Source: Gremmenia infestans (Eukaryota; Ascomycota; Leotiomycetes; Helotiales; Hamatocanthoscyphaceae). Taken from it: a stretch of DNA of 64,000 nucleotides. The stretch lies in NCBI GenBank assembly GCA_032629725.1, contig JAFEVB010000031.1, positions 62,001 to 126,000 of the forward strand. The letters are read 5' to 3'. How positions within the stretch are numbered: the first letter of the stretch is position 1; every line of letters starts with the position of its first letter. The notes below the pieces were generated by a model that saw nothing but the letters and a program-made list of their open reading frames with translations, made no database searches and had not been told where the DNA came from. Of the stretch, positions 1 through 11,482 are shown piece by piece. A program made the translations under genes and the position numbers.

Positions 1-88
1 TGACTAAACTGCTCCTCGCATTGCATTCATGCCCCGCTCATTTGTGATTCATGCTTCGTATATTATTCACGTCTGCTTATTAGACATC

Positions 89-96
89 TATAAAAG
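89..96 (+). promoter_or_regulatory. TATA box of the small secreted protein gene
   Basis: TATAAAAG lies about 240 bp upstream of the ATG at 336. The leader between them is rich in A and C, including a short CA run near 127-133 and many CAA/CCA repeats, as is common in strongly expressed fungal genes. Positions 1-88 show nothing recognisable. That this is the functional promoter is inferred from motif and position only. Confidence 0.5.
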
Positions 97-335
97 GATA
101 TCTATTCTGTGCAACTTCCTAGAAACACACACACAAATCAACTACCAGACAAAGTCCATATCCTAGTTTACCAACCACACAAACCTCCCAAACATCACCT
201 ACACACAAGCAAGTCATCATCAAGTACCAATCCAAACCCACACCTCGGACAAGAACTCAACCTTGACGTAAGAATTTCAACAAACCATCTCCGTCCAAAC
301 CAACTAACCAAAAGACAAGCACATCTACAATCAAC

Positions 336-587
336 ATGCACTTCCCCACCTTCACCCTCGCTCTATCCCTCCTCCTAACCCTCATCACCGCCCTCCCAGC
401 CGCCTGGAGCACAGGCTGTCAATGCTGGAAAGTCGGCCAATTCTGCGACTCGGACTGGAGTCCGAACGGGAACAAAGGTGCAGCTCTCTATGGCGGCTGC
501 GACCCCCACACCCTGTACCAGTGCGACTATGAACGAGGATTTGCCACGGCCATTCGTGAGGACAAGAAACTGTGTTCCAAATATTAA
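336..587 (+). CDS. Small secreted cysteine-rich protein (candidate effector)
   Basis: An intronless 83-residue protein. Residues 1-20 form a signal peptide: a short N-terminus, a leucine/threonine-rich hydrophobic core and an ALPA-type cleavage site. The mature part of about 63 residues holds six cysteines (CxC, FC, GGC, QC and LC near the end), enough for three disulfide bonds, and is rich in Gly, Asp and Trp. Such proteins are secreted and often act at the host or microbe interface, but I recognise no family. A TATA box and a long A/C-rich leader precede it, which supports real expression. Without a homologue the role as effector is an inference; a small antimicrobial or wall protein is equally possible. 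Confidence 0.7.
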   Translation: MHFPTFTLALSLLLTLITALPAAWSTGCQCWKVGQFCDSDWSPNGNKGAALYGGCDPHTLYQCDYERGFATAIREDKKLCSKY

Positions 588-1218
588 GGCATTGTCGAAT
601 ATTTAAGGGGACGGGGGAAATGAGGAATTTTAGGAGACAGGCGGTAGGGGAGATGGATGTTGTTGGTTCTGAGAGCGTTTGAAGGTGCTGGTCTCCTTTT
701 TAGCTGCAGAAAACAATCTATCCTTTTGATAATACTTATGATGCATGTCTTTGAGATTATGCGAGCCGTGTTGGGGTTGCTTATGAATTGTGTGAATAGA
801 TATCTAGTGTTTGACTTAAAGCAAGGACTGCCTTGAATCACAACAGTCTTTGCTTACAAATTCCGGGCATATGCTATACTATCTACCTGGTCGATGACGC
901 AAGATTAGATATTCGAATCGATAGATTTCTTAAATCTTTTGCCGTTAAAAACTGAAAAGTTTCCAAGCTCATTATTCACGATATGTATACAAGCAGCTGT
1001 TCTGCAGAATGTAATATGCATTGCAGTGGTACTGTATCTAAGGAGTGAAATGCCCTTTATAGGACGATGGTAAGCTAACAAAGGCTTGCTAGGCAGGAAG
1101 TGGTGGCATAGGCTAGCCAACACTTAACGCCGCGGAATGACTAATAGGGGAAATGAATGTGTTGACTGCGTCCCCAAAAAAGCATGAAAGGAAAGTTATT
1201 CAGCACTAGAGTTGAGAC
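588..1218. other. Intergenic region, nothing recognised
   Basis: Between the small secreted protein and the 3' end of the MetAP2 gene. Short open frames exist on the - strand, but they have no domain, no good start context and no splice signals. It presumably holds the two converging 3' UTRs. Confidence 0.5.
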
Positions 1219-2967
1219 CTAATAGTCGTCACCACGACTAATCACTTCTTTTCCACCACTGTGAAGTAGAACCGTCTATAACGCATGGTCAGTCCCAGAA
1301 GGTGCTGTTGAAGATAGAAGGAGGCCTACATGTTCAAATTGTGCGACATATGAACCCTCCACATCAACAAGTGGCCCGTAAGACTGGACAATTCCATTAT
1401 CAATCAAACTTCTCATCTATGCACCACCAGATTAATAACCGAAAAAAAAACAGTCAGTGGATTGTTTGGACTGCTCACTCCAAGAAGATAGTTTTTCACT
1501 CCCAGACGCTCAAGATATCGACGGCAGAAAACTATGGTCCCAAAATTGGCGTCGATGGTTTTGAGGAGAGACTTTGCGGAAGAAAGATGCAGGTTAGCAG
1601 CACTGACATCGTCCTGTCGCCCGTAGCCGTAATTTCCCACCTAACGGCGTTAGAAAGTTGATTCAGAGGTGAGGAAATTTGTCTCCCTACATCATCGTCC
1701 AAGTAGCCTTTACCAGTACTCCCAAAAGTCTCAATGGCAAACACTTCTCCCTCCTCCATTTTGTCTCGACTATTGTTTTTGACGAATGGAATTTGTTTAC
1801 CGCCATGAATATGGTACCGGAGAATATCATGTCCTGTGATGTTTCGCACAGCTTTCACGGGAAAGACCTTTCCGGCAATTTCGACTTCATAGCTTTCCAT
1901 CACCTCCTGGATCGCAGCGCCGATCTCACTTATCCTTGCGTCAACGCCAGCATGCTATTCACATATCAGTTTCGTAATTGCCAATCTAATATCACACTCT
2001 CAAGGAAGTAGACGTACCATGATGCCTGTATTGGTTGCCGCCTTCACAGCAGCAAGGAGAGGGTCGTATGTGGGGTCAAATGCAACCGTGAAAGCGGAAT
2101 CGACAATGCGACCATTGACGTGCACACCAAAATCCACTTTCAAGACGTCATTCTTCTGCAAAATAATATCTTTCCCGCCAGGATTCGGTGTCCAATGAGC
2201 CGCAATGTTGTTCAAGCACAGCCCAGTTGGAAATCCCATGCTCGCTTTCAAGCCATAACCAACTTCAAGTCCCTGATGGCCAGAGAGTGCACGGATTCCA
2301 TCCTCGATACCCTCAGCTATAGTCAAAAGACTTGCTCCTGGATAAATGAGCTCCTTTTGGGCATACTGGCGAACCTGACGATGGATCTCGGCTGCCTGGC
2401 GATAATCGGCGAGGAAATTTTCGTCCCACAGACGAGAATTGTAACGCGACTCTTCGTCGGTAGTGCGAGACAGATTCTCGTACGGTACGAGTTCTCCTGC
2501 GGGATACCCAGATGGGAAGAGACTTGAGATCAGCACACGAGGTGGGCTCGTTTGCTTGAGCTCCATTGCTGGAAGATTTCCAGTTTTGGTCTTCTTTTTC
2601 TTGGACCTTTTGCGCTTCTTCTTCTTTTCTGTAAACAAGCAGGCAGTAAGTCGTTGGGATATTACTTGATTGAAGCGTTGATGGATAGGATGTCTGTATG
2701 TGAAATTTACACGTACCAGCATTAGAAACGGAGGGGTTCATCCCGGCCTCTTGGTTTGCATCATCATCGTCCTCGTCACTGACAATTCCACGATCCAAAT
2801 CGGCAGAGCTTGAGCCTCGTTGGGAGACTTTCGGATCAGGATTGGCCGGCTTGAGCCCGTTGGAGTTGGAGCCTGGAGTGGAAGTTTAGGTGAGATATTG
2901 TGAATAAGAATATGAGAAACCTACCATCTGGAATCTGCTGGTATTCTTCCGAAGTCTTTGATCCCAT
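1219..2967 (-). CDS. MAP2: Methionine aminopeptidase 2
   Basis: Removes the initiator methionine from nascent proteins in the cytosol; a dimetal M24 peptidase. Seven exons read as 2967-2925, 2872-2717, 2628-2018, 1954-1691, 1640-1479, 1416-1330 and 1275-1219, all with GT-AG introns, giving 459 residues, the usual size for fungal MetAP2. The N-terminus has an acidic stretch (DEDDDD) followed by a lysine-rich block (KKKKRKRSKKKK), as in eukaryotic type 2 enzymes. Metal ligands are visible: KVDFG and IVDSAF aspartates, the GHDILRYHIH histidine, the IETFGSTG glutamate and the final AQFEHT glutamate; the substrate histidine is in NIAAHWTPN. It ends in ISRGDDY, the conserved type 2 C-terminus. The start lies directly upstream of the first good donor. 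Confidence 0.95.
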
Positions 2968-3499
2968 CTTGAGGTCTCAAAGTTTAATATTGGCATGAAT
3001 TTTGCAGGGAATTCTGTTATTACTTGTCGGTAAAGAAGAAAAACGGAAGATGAAGCTCGAAGTTGCGCCTTTCAGTTGACAGCTTAGTAATAGATTACTA
3101 ATCTTCCCTGCTGTGGTAAAGGGGACCCCCAAATAAACTACGATCAATATTGATATTATTAAAGTATATGGGTCCTTTAAAAGAGACATAACTCCCATAG
3201 TGTAGTCTTATGTTGATATCCCAAAAAAGTCGGTATTGAAAAGTCTCCATCACGTGGTACACTCTCCTATCTACCTGATTGACGCGCGGTGGAACTGAAA
3301 TCCTTCACCGAAAAACTTTTTCAGAAAGATCTCGATTTAGAAAATCTCATCTCATCTCCCGCTTACTTGAAATTTACATCTTTCCTCTGGGTTCATCATC
3401 ACAATCAAACACTTCCTCCATTCCAAAAACCCCTCGGTACCCCAACCAACCCACCTTTGACACCGGGAGCCAACATCCATCCTATACCTCCTACTAAAA
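2968..3499. promoter_or_regulatory. Divergent intergenic region of MetAP2 and GNA1
   Basis: About 530 bp shared by the promoters of the - strand MetAP2 gene and the + strand N-acetyltransferase gene. It contains a CACGTG palindrome near 3252 and a pyrimidine-rich leader (about 3380-3490) before the 3500 start. No TATA box is obvious. Regulation of either gene from here is inferred from position. Confidence 0.4.
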
Positions 3500-4354
3500 A
3501 TGACCTCCTCCCAACCAGAATCAACCCTCTTCCCCTCCACCCTCGTGCCGTTCAAAGCAAAAGAAAACCTCCCCCAAAACATCCTATGCCGCCCTCTCCA
3601 ACGAACAGACTTCCAACGCGGCCATCTAGCCGTGCTCGCCCACCTGGCACCAGTCGGCGACACCACGGAAGAAATGTGGGTTGAACAATTCGAATGGATG
3701 AAACGATGCAACGGCACCTATTATGTAGTCGTGCTGGTAGATGAGAACAGAGATGTTATCGTGGGGATTGGGACGCTGATTTTGGAGAGGAAGTTGTAAG
3801 CAAATGCCCATTCCATATGCAAGACAAGTGCACGGATGGTAGATTTTTCAACTACGGAGCAGTAACAGAGAAAGCACTGGTTAGATGCATGTTGACTGTA
3901 AACAGTATCGTGTTTATCTGTATGCTATGCTAAATAAATATCACAGTATGCTCAACCTAGCAAGACAAGGCCACATCAAAGACGTAGTCATAACAGCGTC
4001 CCAGCAAGGCAAAGGACTAGGCGCCAAACTTATCCAAGCGCTAGATCTCATCGGAGAAGGATTGGGGTGTTATAAGGTATGATTGCATGCTCCTCATATT
4101 TTGGCCATCTCATGTCTCTCGGAAACAAAAAAGTTGAAGAAAGATGGAAAAGAAGAAAACCTCATTGCCGTTTATCATTCTGTCCATTTTGAATTTATAC
4201 ATGATTACGCGCGTACTAATAGAATCGAATAACACAGACAATCCTAGATTGCGAACCAAAAAACGAACCGTTTTATCGAAAATGTGGATACGAACGGATG
4301 GGGATAGACATGCAGCACTGTTATGATAAAACGGCATCATCTCATGCCATTTAA
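3500..4354 (+). CDS. GNA1: Glucosamine-6-phosphate N-acetyltransferase
   Basis: A GNAT enzyme that acetylates glucosamine 6-phosphate in the UDP-GlcNAc pathway, and so feeds chitin and glycan synthesis. Three exons (3500-3795, 3947-4076, 4238-4354) give 180 residues. Joined at canonical GT-AG sites they yield the family order: an N-terminal LxxxDF region, VIVGIGTLILERKF, then GHIKDVVI, the acetyl-CoA loop QQGKGLGAKLI (R/QxxGxG), and the C-terminal ILDCEPKNEPFYRKCGY segment that closes the active site. The last exon is short and cannot be seen without splicing. Length agrees with other fungal GNA1 proteins. The C-terminal tail after the tyrosine is slightly extended. Confidence 0.92.
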
Positions 4355-4686
4355 TAGCATGTCATTTGTAAGCGAGAATGGAAAGGGGGATAGAATTTAG
4401 CACGGAGAACTTGGCTGCGGTTGTGTGATAGATAGATCAGGCTTAATGAAGTCTTCTATATCTGAATCTAAATCGAAATGAAGCGAAAAAACCACGAGCT
4501 AAGGTAATTAATCAGATCAAAGAATGAATAAAAGACCAAGCCCGGGGACCAAACCAACTAGCCATCAAGGCAAATTCCCTCAAACCCAACCCACTAAATA
4601 TAAAACCATCCATCCCCTCCCTGTACCTTCCATAATCCTCACATACTCATACCTCCATCCAAACAAAAAAACCTCCCCCCTCCTCC
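4355..4686. other. Intergenic region, nothing recognised
   Basis: Between two convergent genes, GNA1 (+) and the adenylation/oxidoreductase gene (-). It is pyrimidine-rich near 4600-4686 and holds no supported coding sequence. Expected to contain both 3' UTRs. Confidence 0.5.
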
Positions 4687-7600
4687 TCAAGAATCCCAAA
4701 TCGCCCCAAACGCCGGAATCCCCCTACTCTCCATAGCATAAACGACCATCCTCGTCAACTTCTGATTGCTAATAATACACACCGCCTCCGCACCACTCTC
4801 CCTCAACAGTCGATAGCTAACCTCCACCATATCTGGCCGCCCCTTCGTCTTCGTATCATGAATCACAGCCCTCGGATCCGCATCCCGAATCGCACTTATA
4901 ATCTCAGCCCCAAAATTCGCTTCCGGAAACGGTGTCGACCAGAAAATACGCGCGGGCACTTTCTTTGCGTAGATAACTGGCAAGCAGGGCCCAATCCCTG
5001 AGCCGGTGGCTACGAGCACGATTGACTTGAAGAGTGGAGCGATGCGTAGCACACCACAGGCGGGAATTCCGCGCACCCAGAACTTGGTTGGTGCGCGTTT
5101 TATCTGCCGGGATGTCCAGTCGCCGGCGTTGGAGACGAGGAGCGAGAAGCCTTTCTCGTTCGGCTTGGCGATCGTGGCGAAGGCGTGCCATTCGAGGAGA
5201 GGGCGTTCAGAGATGCGGACGGCGGTGCCGACGACGGCGTTTGTATGCGTGAAGTAGAGACGCACGGCGTGGGAAGAGAGCACGTCTGGCGTTACTGTGA
5301 CTTTGCGGAGACGCGCCCAGTTAACGATGATGCTGCCCGTGGCGATGGCTAGGAGCCAGATCCCAGGGCTATGAAGCAGAGCATGACCGAGACGCGATGT
5401 CCCCGTTCTCTCCCAGGCGAAGAGTACGGTCTGCACCCAAAAGAGCGCCAGGGCTAGCCAGCCGGCAAACCGGTGGACCATCTCGAAGTGGTTGTGGAAC
5501 TGGGCACGGTAGGTTGGATGGGCGAGCACGAGTATGCTACAGAGCAATCCGACAAGTGCGTAGCTAACGACGAGAGCAGCGGGGCACGATCCGCGGACTG
5601 TAGCGGTAATTGTAAAAGCCAACAGCCAGAATGTTGATGCAACACCAAGACCGCTGTGAAGACCACCAATGTGGTATATTTTAGCGCAATTCCGCCGAAT
5701 AAAGATAGGGGCTGATGTTGGAACTGAGCATGCGATAGTAAATAAGAAGTTGATGACATAGTCTTGGCGGAATAAAACTGAAGCAGCCAGGTTTGCTGCT
5801 ATCGCTGTGGCTAGATGCTCCAACTTGGGCCCTCCTCGTTCTGTGAGCATCACAATTAACAGTATCAGGTTGATAATGAAGACAAGCGAGAACAACCTTC
5901 GGTAGAGCGAGAGTGTTCGATGACGAAGCGCCCTCCAGCCATGAAGGCCCTTCTTTTCTGGAAGTGTGTATCGCACAAGGGACAGACTCGACTTCTCAGC
6001 GTCAGAGATAGGTGAAGAGCTACCGGATGCTATCTTCATCAAAGCATTTTTGGGACGATCTAAGATTCTGAATGCCTCCACTTTGCTAGCGTAGTCGTCT
6101 GTGGGAGGTCTTGTGATTGAAGCAAGTAGGGCCATCCTATCTGTCTTGCCGTTCGGTGTAAGAGGCAATGTGACACTAAAGGCCCATTTCTGAGGCACTG
6201 CGTAATATGGTTGATACTTTTCGACAACAGCTTTCACTGCGAGTTCGTTGATATCCGATGACCCAGAGTAGAATCCCCATAAGACTTTCTCGTGAAGTAT
6301 TGCACATCCTCTTGTGACGCCAGGAGCTTTCTGGAGTGCGTTAGGTGACCGTATAGAGGGTTTCCTCGGCGTTTGAACTTACCTCGATGGCAGCAGATAC
6401 TCCATCAAGCTCTACTCGGAATCCCTGTGCATGATTAGAACTTGAGCACAAAAAAATTCGAATTGTATGTAATACCATGATTTTCACTTGATGGTCTATC
6501 CGGCCACGATGCTCAAGCGTTCCATCTTCATTCCACCGGGCAAGATCACCAGTATTAAACATCAAGGATCTAGAATACTGTGAGTATAATCCCACGGGAG
6601 TATGGGAACGTCGCCTTAATTACCCATCATTCTCGAATTTGTCATACTTGAATTTCTCAGCCGTGAGTACTGGCAAGTTGACATAGCCTCTGGAAACACA
6701 ACGACCAGAAGCCCACATCACACCAACACTCCCCATTGGGAGCGGATTCTCATCATCGTCCAAAATATATACGTTAGTATTAGGCACCGGCGCTCCTATG
6801 CAGAGGTTTTCGCCCGCTATGTGCTGCTTGATAGTATTGACAATGGTGACTTCAGTTGGCCCACAACAGTTGTAAAGTGTGACATGTTCTGACCATTCAT
6901 TTGCTAGCCTAAAATCAAAACATTATTATTGAAAAGAGGGGAAAATGAAGGCACTGATGGCAAAGAAGTTCAACTCACGTTGCGGGACATGATTCTCCGG
7001 CCAAAGCAACAGTCTTGATATTGGGATAATCCGTCCTCTTGATGGATGCTAATATTGAAGGTGTTAAAATGATAGTATGTGCCTTAGTTTTGTTAGTACT
7101 TGATTTTCCATGCAACTTAGGGAAACTCACTCTTTTCAAAACAGCTGACCATTCAGAAGTCCGCAGCAGTAATGTTCCGCCGTTCAATAGTGTACCCAAA
7201 ATTTCCCATTGGCCTATGAGCAATGAGTTTGGACTAATAACAGGGCAAGAAAGTGATCAAATACCCATGTCAAACGAAATAGATAACAGTTGAGGTACAT
7301 TGGTACCCCGGTTAATACCTAATGACCCCGGGGAAAGGCACAATAAATTCGTGACATTCCGATGACTTACGTCCACTCCTTTGGGGTTTCCAGTTGTTCC
7401 TAAAAAGATTAGCCATGGTGAAGTAAAGAACAAGGAGCATGCTACCTGATGTATATATCACATAAGCTCCGTCTACTGAGGAGACATCAACACTTGGTCT
7501 GTCTGCTGTCTCTCTAGACTTATGCTCTAATGCCGACTCAAGAACCACAACAGACGCGCCATTGCTGCATCTTTCAGCCTTGCCCCGAAAGCTCTCAAGA

Positions 7601-8043
7601 CAAAGCACAACTTTTGCCCGGGTGTTCACCAGGATATATCCAAGTAAGGTCTCTGGGACCACCCCACCATCAAGCGGCGCATACTGACAGCCGCATTTAA
7701 GAACCGCCAGCATAGCAACAACTATATAAATAGACCTCTGCACCAGTATACATACGATCTGTTTTGGCCGTAGTCCATCCCGGATCAGCTTATTCGCCAA
7801 CGCATTCGCCGCTAGGTCAAGTTGTCCATAAGTAAGGGTATCACCATCATATTCGACGGCAACGTCGTGCGGCTGCCTATTGACGACATCTTCAAAAGCT
7901 TCGTGAACTAGTGAGAAACGAGGTTCCGTATGAGTCCCACGGCTGAATGTCGTGAATAGATGCTGATCTTTGGGGGATAATATATCCAATCCTTGGAGGG
8001 TGGAGTCCATCACGACTGAGCACAAGTTGGTTGGGATTTTCAT
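4687..8043 (-). CDS. NRPS-like adenylation domain fused to a ferric-reductase-like membrane oxidoreductase
   Basis: Eight exons, roughly 990 residues. The N-terminal part is a full adenylation domain: LTYGQLD and LKCGCQYAPLD near the start, the split A3 motif YTSGTTGNPKG, NCCGPTE (A5), TGDLARW (A7), GRIDHQVKIMGFRVEL (A8, split by an intron) and LPLTPNGKTDR (A10). No carrier domain follows: there is no GG(H/D)S phosphopantetheine motif in the ~75-residue linker. The C-terminal ~430 residues begin with several membrane helices containing paired histidines (YHIGGLHSG and FHNHFEMVHR), then an EWHAFAT segment resembling an FAD-binding motif and a GSGIGPCLP nucleotide-binding loop, as in ferric reductases and NADPH oxidases. 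Such fusions exist in fungal genomes and are often labelled NPS12-like; their product is unknown to me. The start could also be the second methionine, 11 residues on. Confidence 0.85.
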
Positions 8044-8551
8044 ATATGGATACTCCGTACTCTAATGGTATCGATAAAGAATATCTTTCGGATAAAGAGA
8101 TTCAATCATAGACAATGGTGGTGTGTAGACAAAGAAGTTGTGAATCGATTGTTTCAGCCCAGTCCGCTACCGTCAACCTGTGAATTGGAGCCGCACAAGT
8201 AGCCGTTAACAGCAACGGAATGTTGTTAGACCCGCCACCCGGCTGTATTGGAATTCAAGGAGTGCAAAGAGAAATATGTGCAGTTACAGGTCCACCGTCA
8301 CAAGACTTCCTTCCACATTTGCTGAAGAAGTTGGTGTAGGTTCAATAAATGCAGCCTTTCTTATGCCCGACTTAAATTTTGCCCTGTTAGGTCAGGTTTG
8401 GTAAAGCAAGCAGGTAGTAAGCAAGAAGAAAGTACGATATGCGATCAAAAGTCACACAGCTCAAGACTTGCAAAGATAGTTTATATATACAAATGACAAC
8501 CTTTCCAGTACTTTTCTCCATTAGACGAACCACGTGGGAGCCTGTGTAAGG
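8044..8551. promoter_or_regulatory. Upstream region of the adenylation/oxidoreductase gene
   Basis: About 500 bp upstream of the - strand start. It contains a CCACGTGG palindrome near 8530 and AT-rich stretches, but no clear TATA box close to the ATG. Assigned as promoter by position only. Confidence 0.35.
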
Positions 8552-8965
8552 ATAACTGCCTCTTTGATTTTACCCTACCCCCTTCTATCATGTTTCATCT
8601 CATATGCTCTACATCCTCCTATAAATTTCCTCAAGTGGAAACATAAGTTCATTCTACTGTTGAAACCTTCTTGAATAGGAGATCCCCCGTGATCTAGTGT
8701 AAAAATAAGTGGCTCTTTGAGTTTAGCCTACCCCCTTCTATCATGTTTCATCTCATGTACTCCAACTATCCCTTACATACTTCCTAGGAATGGAATTTGC
8801 TCTTCTTCTACTCATAGAACACTTTAACCAACTCCCCCGTGATCTAGTATAGGGATAACTAGCTCTTTGATATTACCCTACCCCCTTCTATTATGTCTCG
8901 TCTTATATGCTCTACATTCTCCTATAAATCCCCTAAACTGGAAATATAAGCTCCTTCTACTCAGC
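8552..8965. repeat. Tandem repeat of about 150 bp, three diverged copies
   Basis: Units start at about 8552, 8705 and 8855. Each contains the sequence CTACCCCCTTCTATCATG (8575, 8728 and 8878, with changes in the third), preceded by a CTCTTTGA box. In units 1 and 2 it is followed by CCCCGTGATCTAGT near the unit end. Spacing between equivalent positions is 153 and 150 bp. The third unit lacks its end. No coding potential is seen. Differences are mostly substitutions. Confidence 0.75.
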
Positions 8966-9681
8966 GCATTAAATAGCCCAAGCACTCCTATGCCTCGCGA
9001 CTCCTATGCCATGAGGATATAAGCTAAGCCTTCCCACGCCTAGCCATTGAGGCAATCAGACCCATACCATGGTTATAGTGGATTGGCATGGCTTGGCTAG
9101 TATATTATAGGAGGGTAGTGGGGTCATATGGTAGTAGATAATTGGTAGGAGATACAACTCCCGGAGTTACGGAATACTATAGCGCTAGGTTCTACTACTT
9201 TAGTCCCTGTAAATCCTCGTATTTGGTATAACTGCCGATATGCCAAGGTACTCGGTACCTTCCCTATCGTCTGCACTGTTAGTCAAGATGCTACCTACCG
9301 CTGGTAAACCTGCTGATTCCGGTCAGCATCAATGAAATGGACGTTTCAACTGCAATGAGTGTCTTCTTCAGCTGTGGTCATTACAGTCAAGTCACATTGA
9401 GTTCTGTGGAGTTTACATTCTACGGGATTGCGGCCTTCTGATTGCAGATTGATACTGTGTCGGCCCGTGCCCTTCCCAAGCCCAAGGCCGAATAGCATAA
9501 TGCGGCGCACCGATGATCCACCCCCTGCCATGCCATTACGGAGGTAGCCTCGCCTAGCCTTGCCCTTGCCTCTTCTATACCATATGGTTTTTACTCAGCC
9601 TTTCTATAGCCTTGCCAGAGCTCTTGGTTAGCCCTAGCCTAGCCTGGCAGAGGCAGACTTGGGGTATTGAAAGCGCTGCTT
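8966..9681. other. Non-coding spacer between repeat copies
   Basis: About 700 bp separating the three-unit tandem array from a fourth partial copy. It contains cytosine-rich CCTAGCC and CCTTGCC strings around 9541-9660 but no gene, RNA or clear terminal repeats. It may be an insertion into the array. Confidence 0.4.
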
Positions 9682-9776
9682 ATAATTTCCCTAAACTGGA
9701 AATATAAGCTCCTTTGTTCTGAAAATACTCTTGAAGAGGAAGTACTCGAGTAACTAGCTCCTCCGTGATCTAGTGC
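9682..9776. repeat. Fourth, partial copy of the ~150-bp repeat
   Basis: Matches the second half of the units at 8552-8965: CCCTAAACTGGAAATATAAG, a CTTGAAGAGGA-like stretch and CTCCGTGATCTAGTG at the end. It is closest to unit 3 in its first half and to unit 1 in its second half. Confidence 0.65.
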
Positions 9777-10160
9777 AGCAACTATGCCTATGAACCTGCA
9801 GTAATCAGCGATGACAGGGCAATTCAACCATCAGACTTGGGCATGGGTGGCATTTACCCGAAACCCCATGGTTTTATCCAGTTTTCCGATATTTTCCCCA
9901 GTGTACATGACCCAGAACAGTAAAAGTTCGGTCCGAGGACCGATCGGGGTACAGCGAATATCGGTTCGGCTGCACTATAGACTTTCCAGGCTAGAATTCT
10001 TTAAGCTAAGAATACATGTATATCCTTACTTTTGGGCCCTTTTGAGCCTTTAAAATTAAGGCTCTTTTATACCCCACCCGCTATATATTGCGTGGGTGAA
10101 ATTCGTGTCCCCTATCCTATATAAGTGGTGGTCTAAGTTCCCCCCCCCAACTCCATCCGG
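9777..10160. other. Non-coding region with a C homopolymer
   Basis: No coding sequence supported. Contains a run of about nine to ten C residues around 10140-10148 and AT-rich stretches. Probably old repeat debris. Confidence 0.35.
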
Positions 10161-11077
10161 CAGTGTAACGGTGTAAGTAAAACGTAACACGGAGCAAAAC
10201 GTAACAGATAACTAAGAATACCGGCGTAGCTGTGAGATTAGCAGGCGTAATTGTAAGAGCATATCCCTGACTTCACTCAAGTTCTCAAGCGCTCCACTTC
10301 TAATTGAGGCTTAAATTAAGAAGCTCCGACCTCCTACTTCGTACTTCGGTCACAGAAGAGGCCACGGAACCGGCTGACTGAAGAAGGCTATGTATGTGTA
10401 AGTTTCCATCCTTGGGCGGAAGAGGATTAGAGGACTAGTAATAATAATAATAAAATTGTCAGACTTTCTTATATAGAAGAAGGACTAAAGATCGAGATGA
10501 AGGGAGAGATCTTCGATTACAGTACTGTACTGTAGAGAAAGACAAGATAAGATGATTATGACTAGCCCCTATTTGTTGGTAACACAGGTGTGATCACTTT
10601 TACTGCATAGCTTGCAATGCGGTAGACTGTATTTGTATTTATGATATGATGCAGACCACCATCGTGGCTCGCGTGGATCTGCTGCGAAGAGGTTTACAGT
10701 ACTGTATGCCTTTTTGCTTAGTCAGCTAGCGCTAAGTCACATGACTGCCAACGCTCAGTCATATTGTTCACACACTATTACTACATAGTATTTGATTAAT
10801 GCTTAGATATTTAGTTATTATGTATTAACACGTATTCTATTCGGCACTCAGCGGAAAGGGCGGAAATAAAAGTATTAGGGGTTAGGAATATAGTAAGGGT
10901 TGATTTTATCTCGTAATCTTTAGATCAGATAACTCGTTTTGGAGCTAAGATGCACTTTAGCGTGGGACCGCTTGGAGAATCGCCATAAACATCCAGCCAC
11001 TCACATATTAGGAGCCAGCTTAATTAGCTGTACGTTTTAATACTGTACGTGTTATGTTTTGAAAAGTGACACCCCTG
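10161..11077. mobile_element. Possible decayed DNA transposon or MITE with terminal inverted repeats
   Basis: The left end (10161-10215) and the reverse complement of the right end (11023-11077) share CAG at the terminus, then AAAACRTAACACG, a short gap, AAAACGTA and TAA(C/T)TAA in the same order. The interior (about 800 bp) shows no transposase frame. It contains a TAA microsatellite at 10438-10454 and several CAGTACTGTA palindromes. No target duplication is evident, so this rests on the imperfect inverted repeat alone. hAT-like ends are one reading; chance similarity is the alternative. Confidence 0.4.
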
Positions 11078-11482
11078 GAGGAAGTGGGGGTACACGATCA
11101 CCGGTAGAGGCTCCACTGGATCCGGGGGTATGCCCTACCCAATGCCCAAATCTGGCAACCATAGCGATTGTTGCATCAGAAAGAGAGAGCTAGGGCCAGT
11201 AAAAAGAACCGCTTAGGGGCACTAGAACTTATAGAATTCCAGGATGATTGAAGTAGGTATTATAGGTCATTTTAGGAAGAAATACAGTGGGACGGACCAC
11301 TCATCAAGGAAATAAAAATACAAAGTTCCGTCTCGAAGTTCCAGTGCCATCTTCTAACAGGTGAGCCTCCGGCGAAGACAACAAATGAAAACCACACCCA
11401 AGGAAACAATAACGATTCAATCTAGTATTCGTCAAGACATAATCGTTCATCAAACCATTTATTACTCAAATGGCCATGGTAT
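11078..11482. other. Intergenic region, nothing recognised
   Basis: Lies between the possible inverted-repeat element and the 3' end of the membrane protein gene. No coding sequence or repeat seen. Confidence 0.45.

Noticed and set aside
109..378. 89-residue open frame overlapping the small secreted protein
   Set aside because: It starts at GTG within the A/C-rich leader and is a low-complexity His/Pro/Thr translation of that leader.
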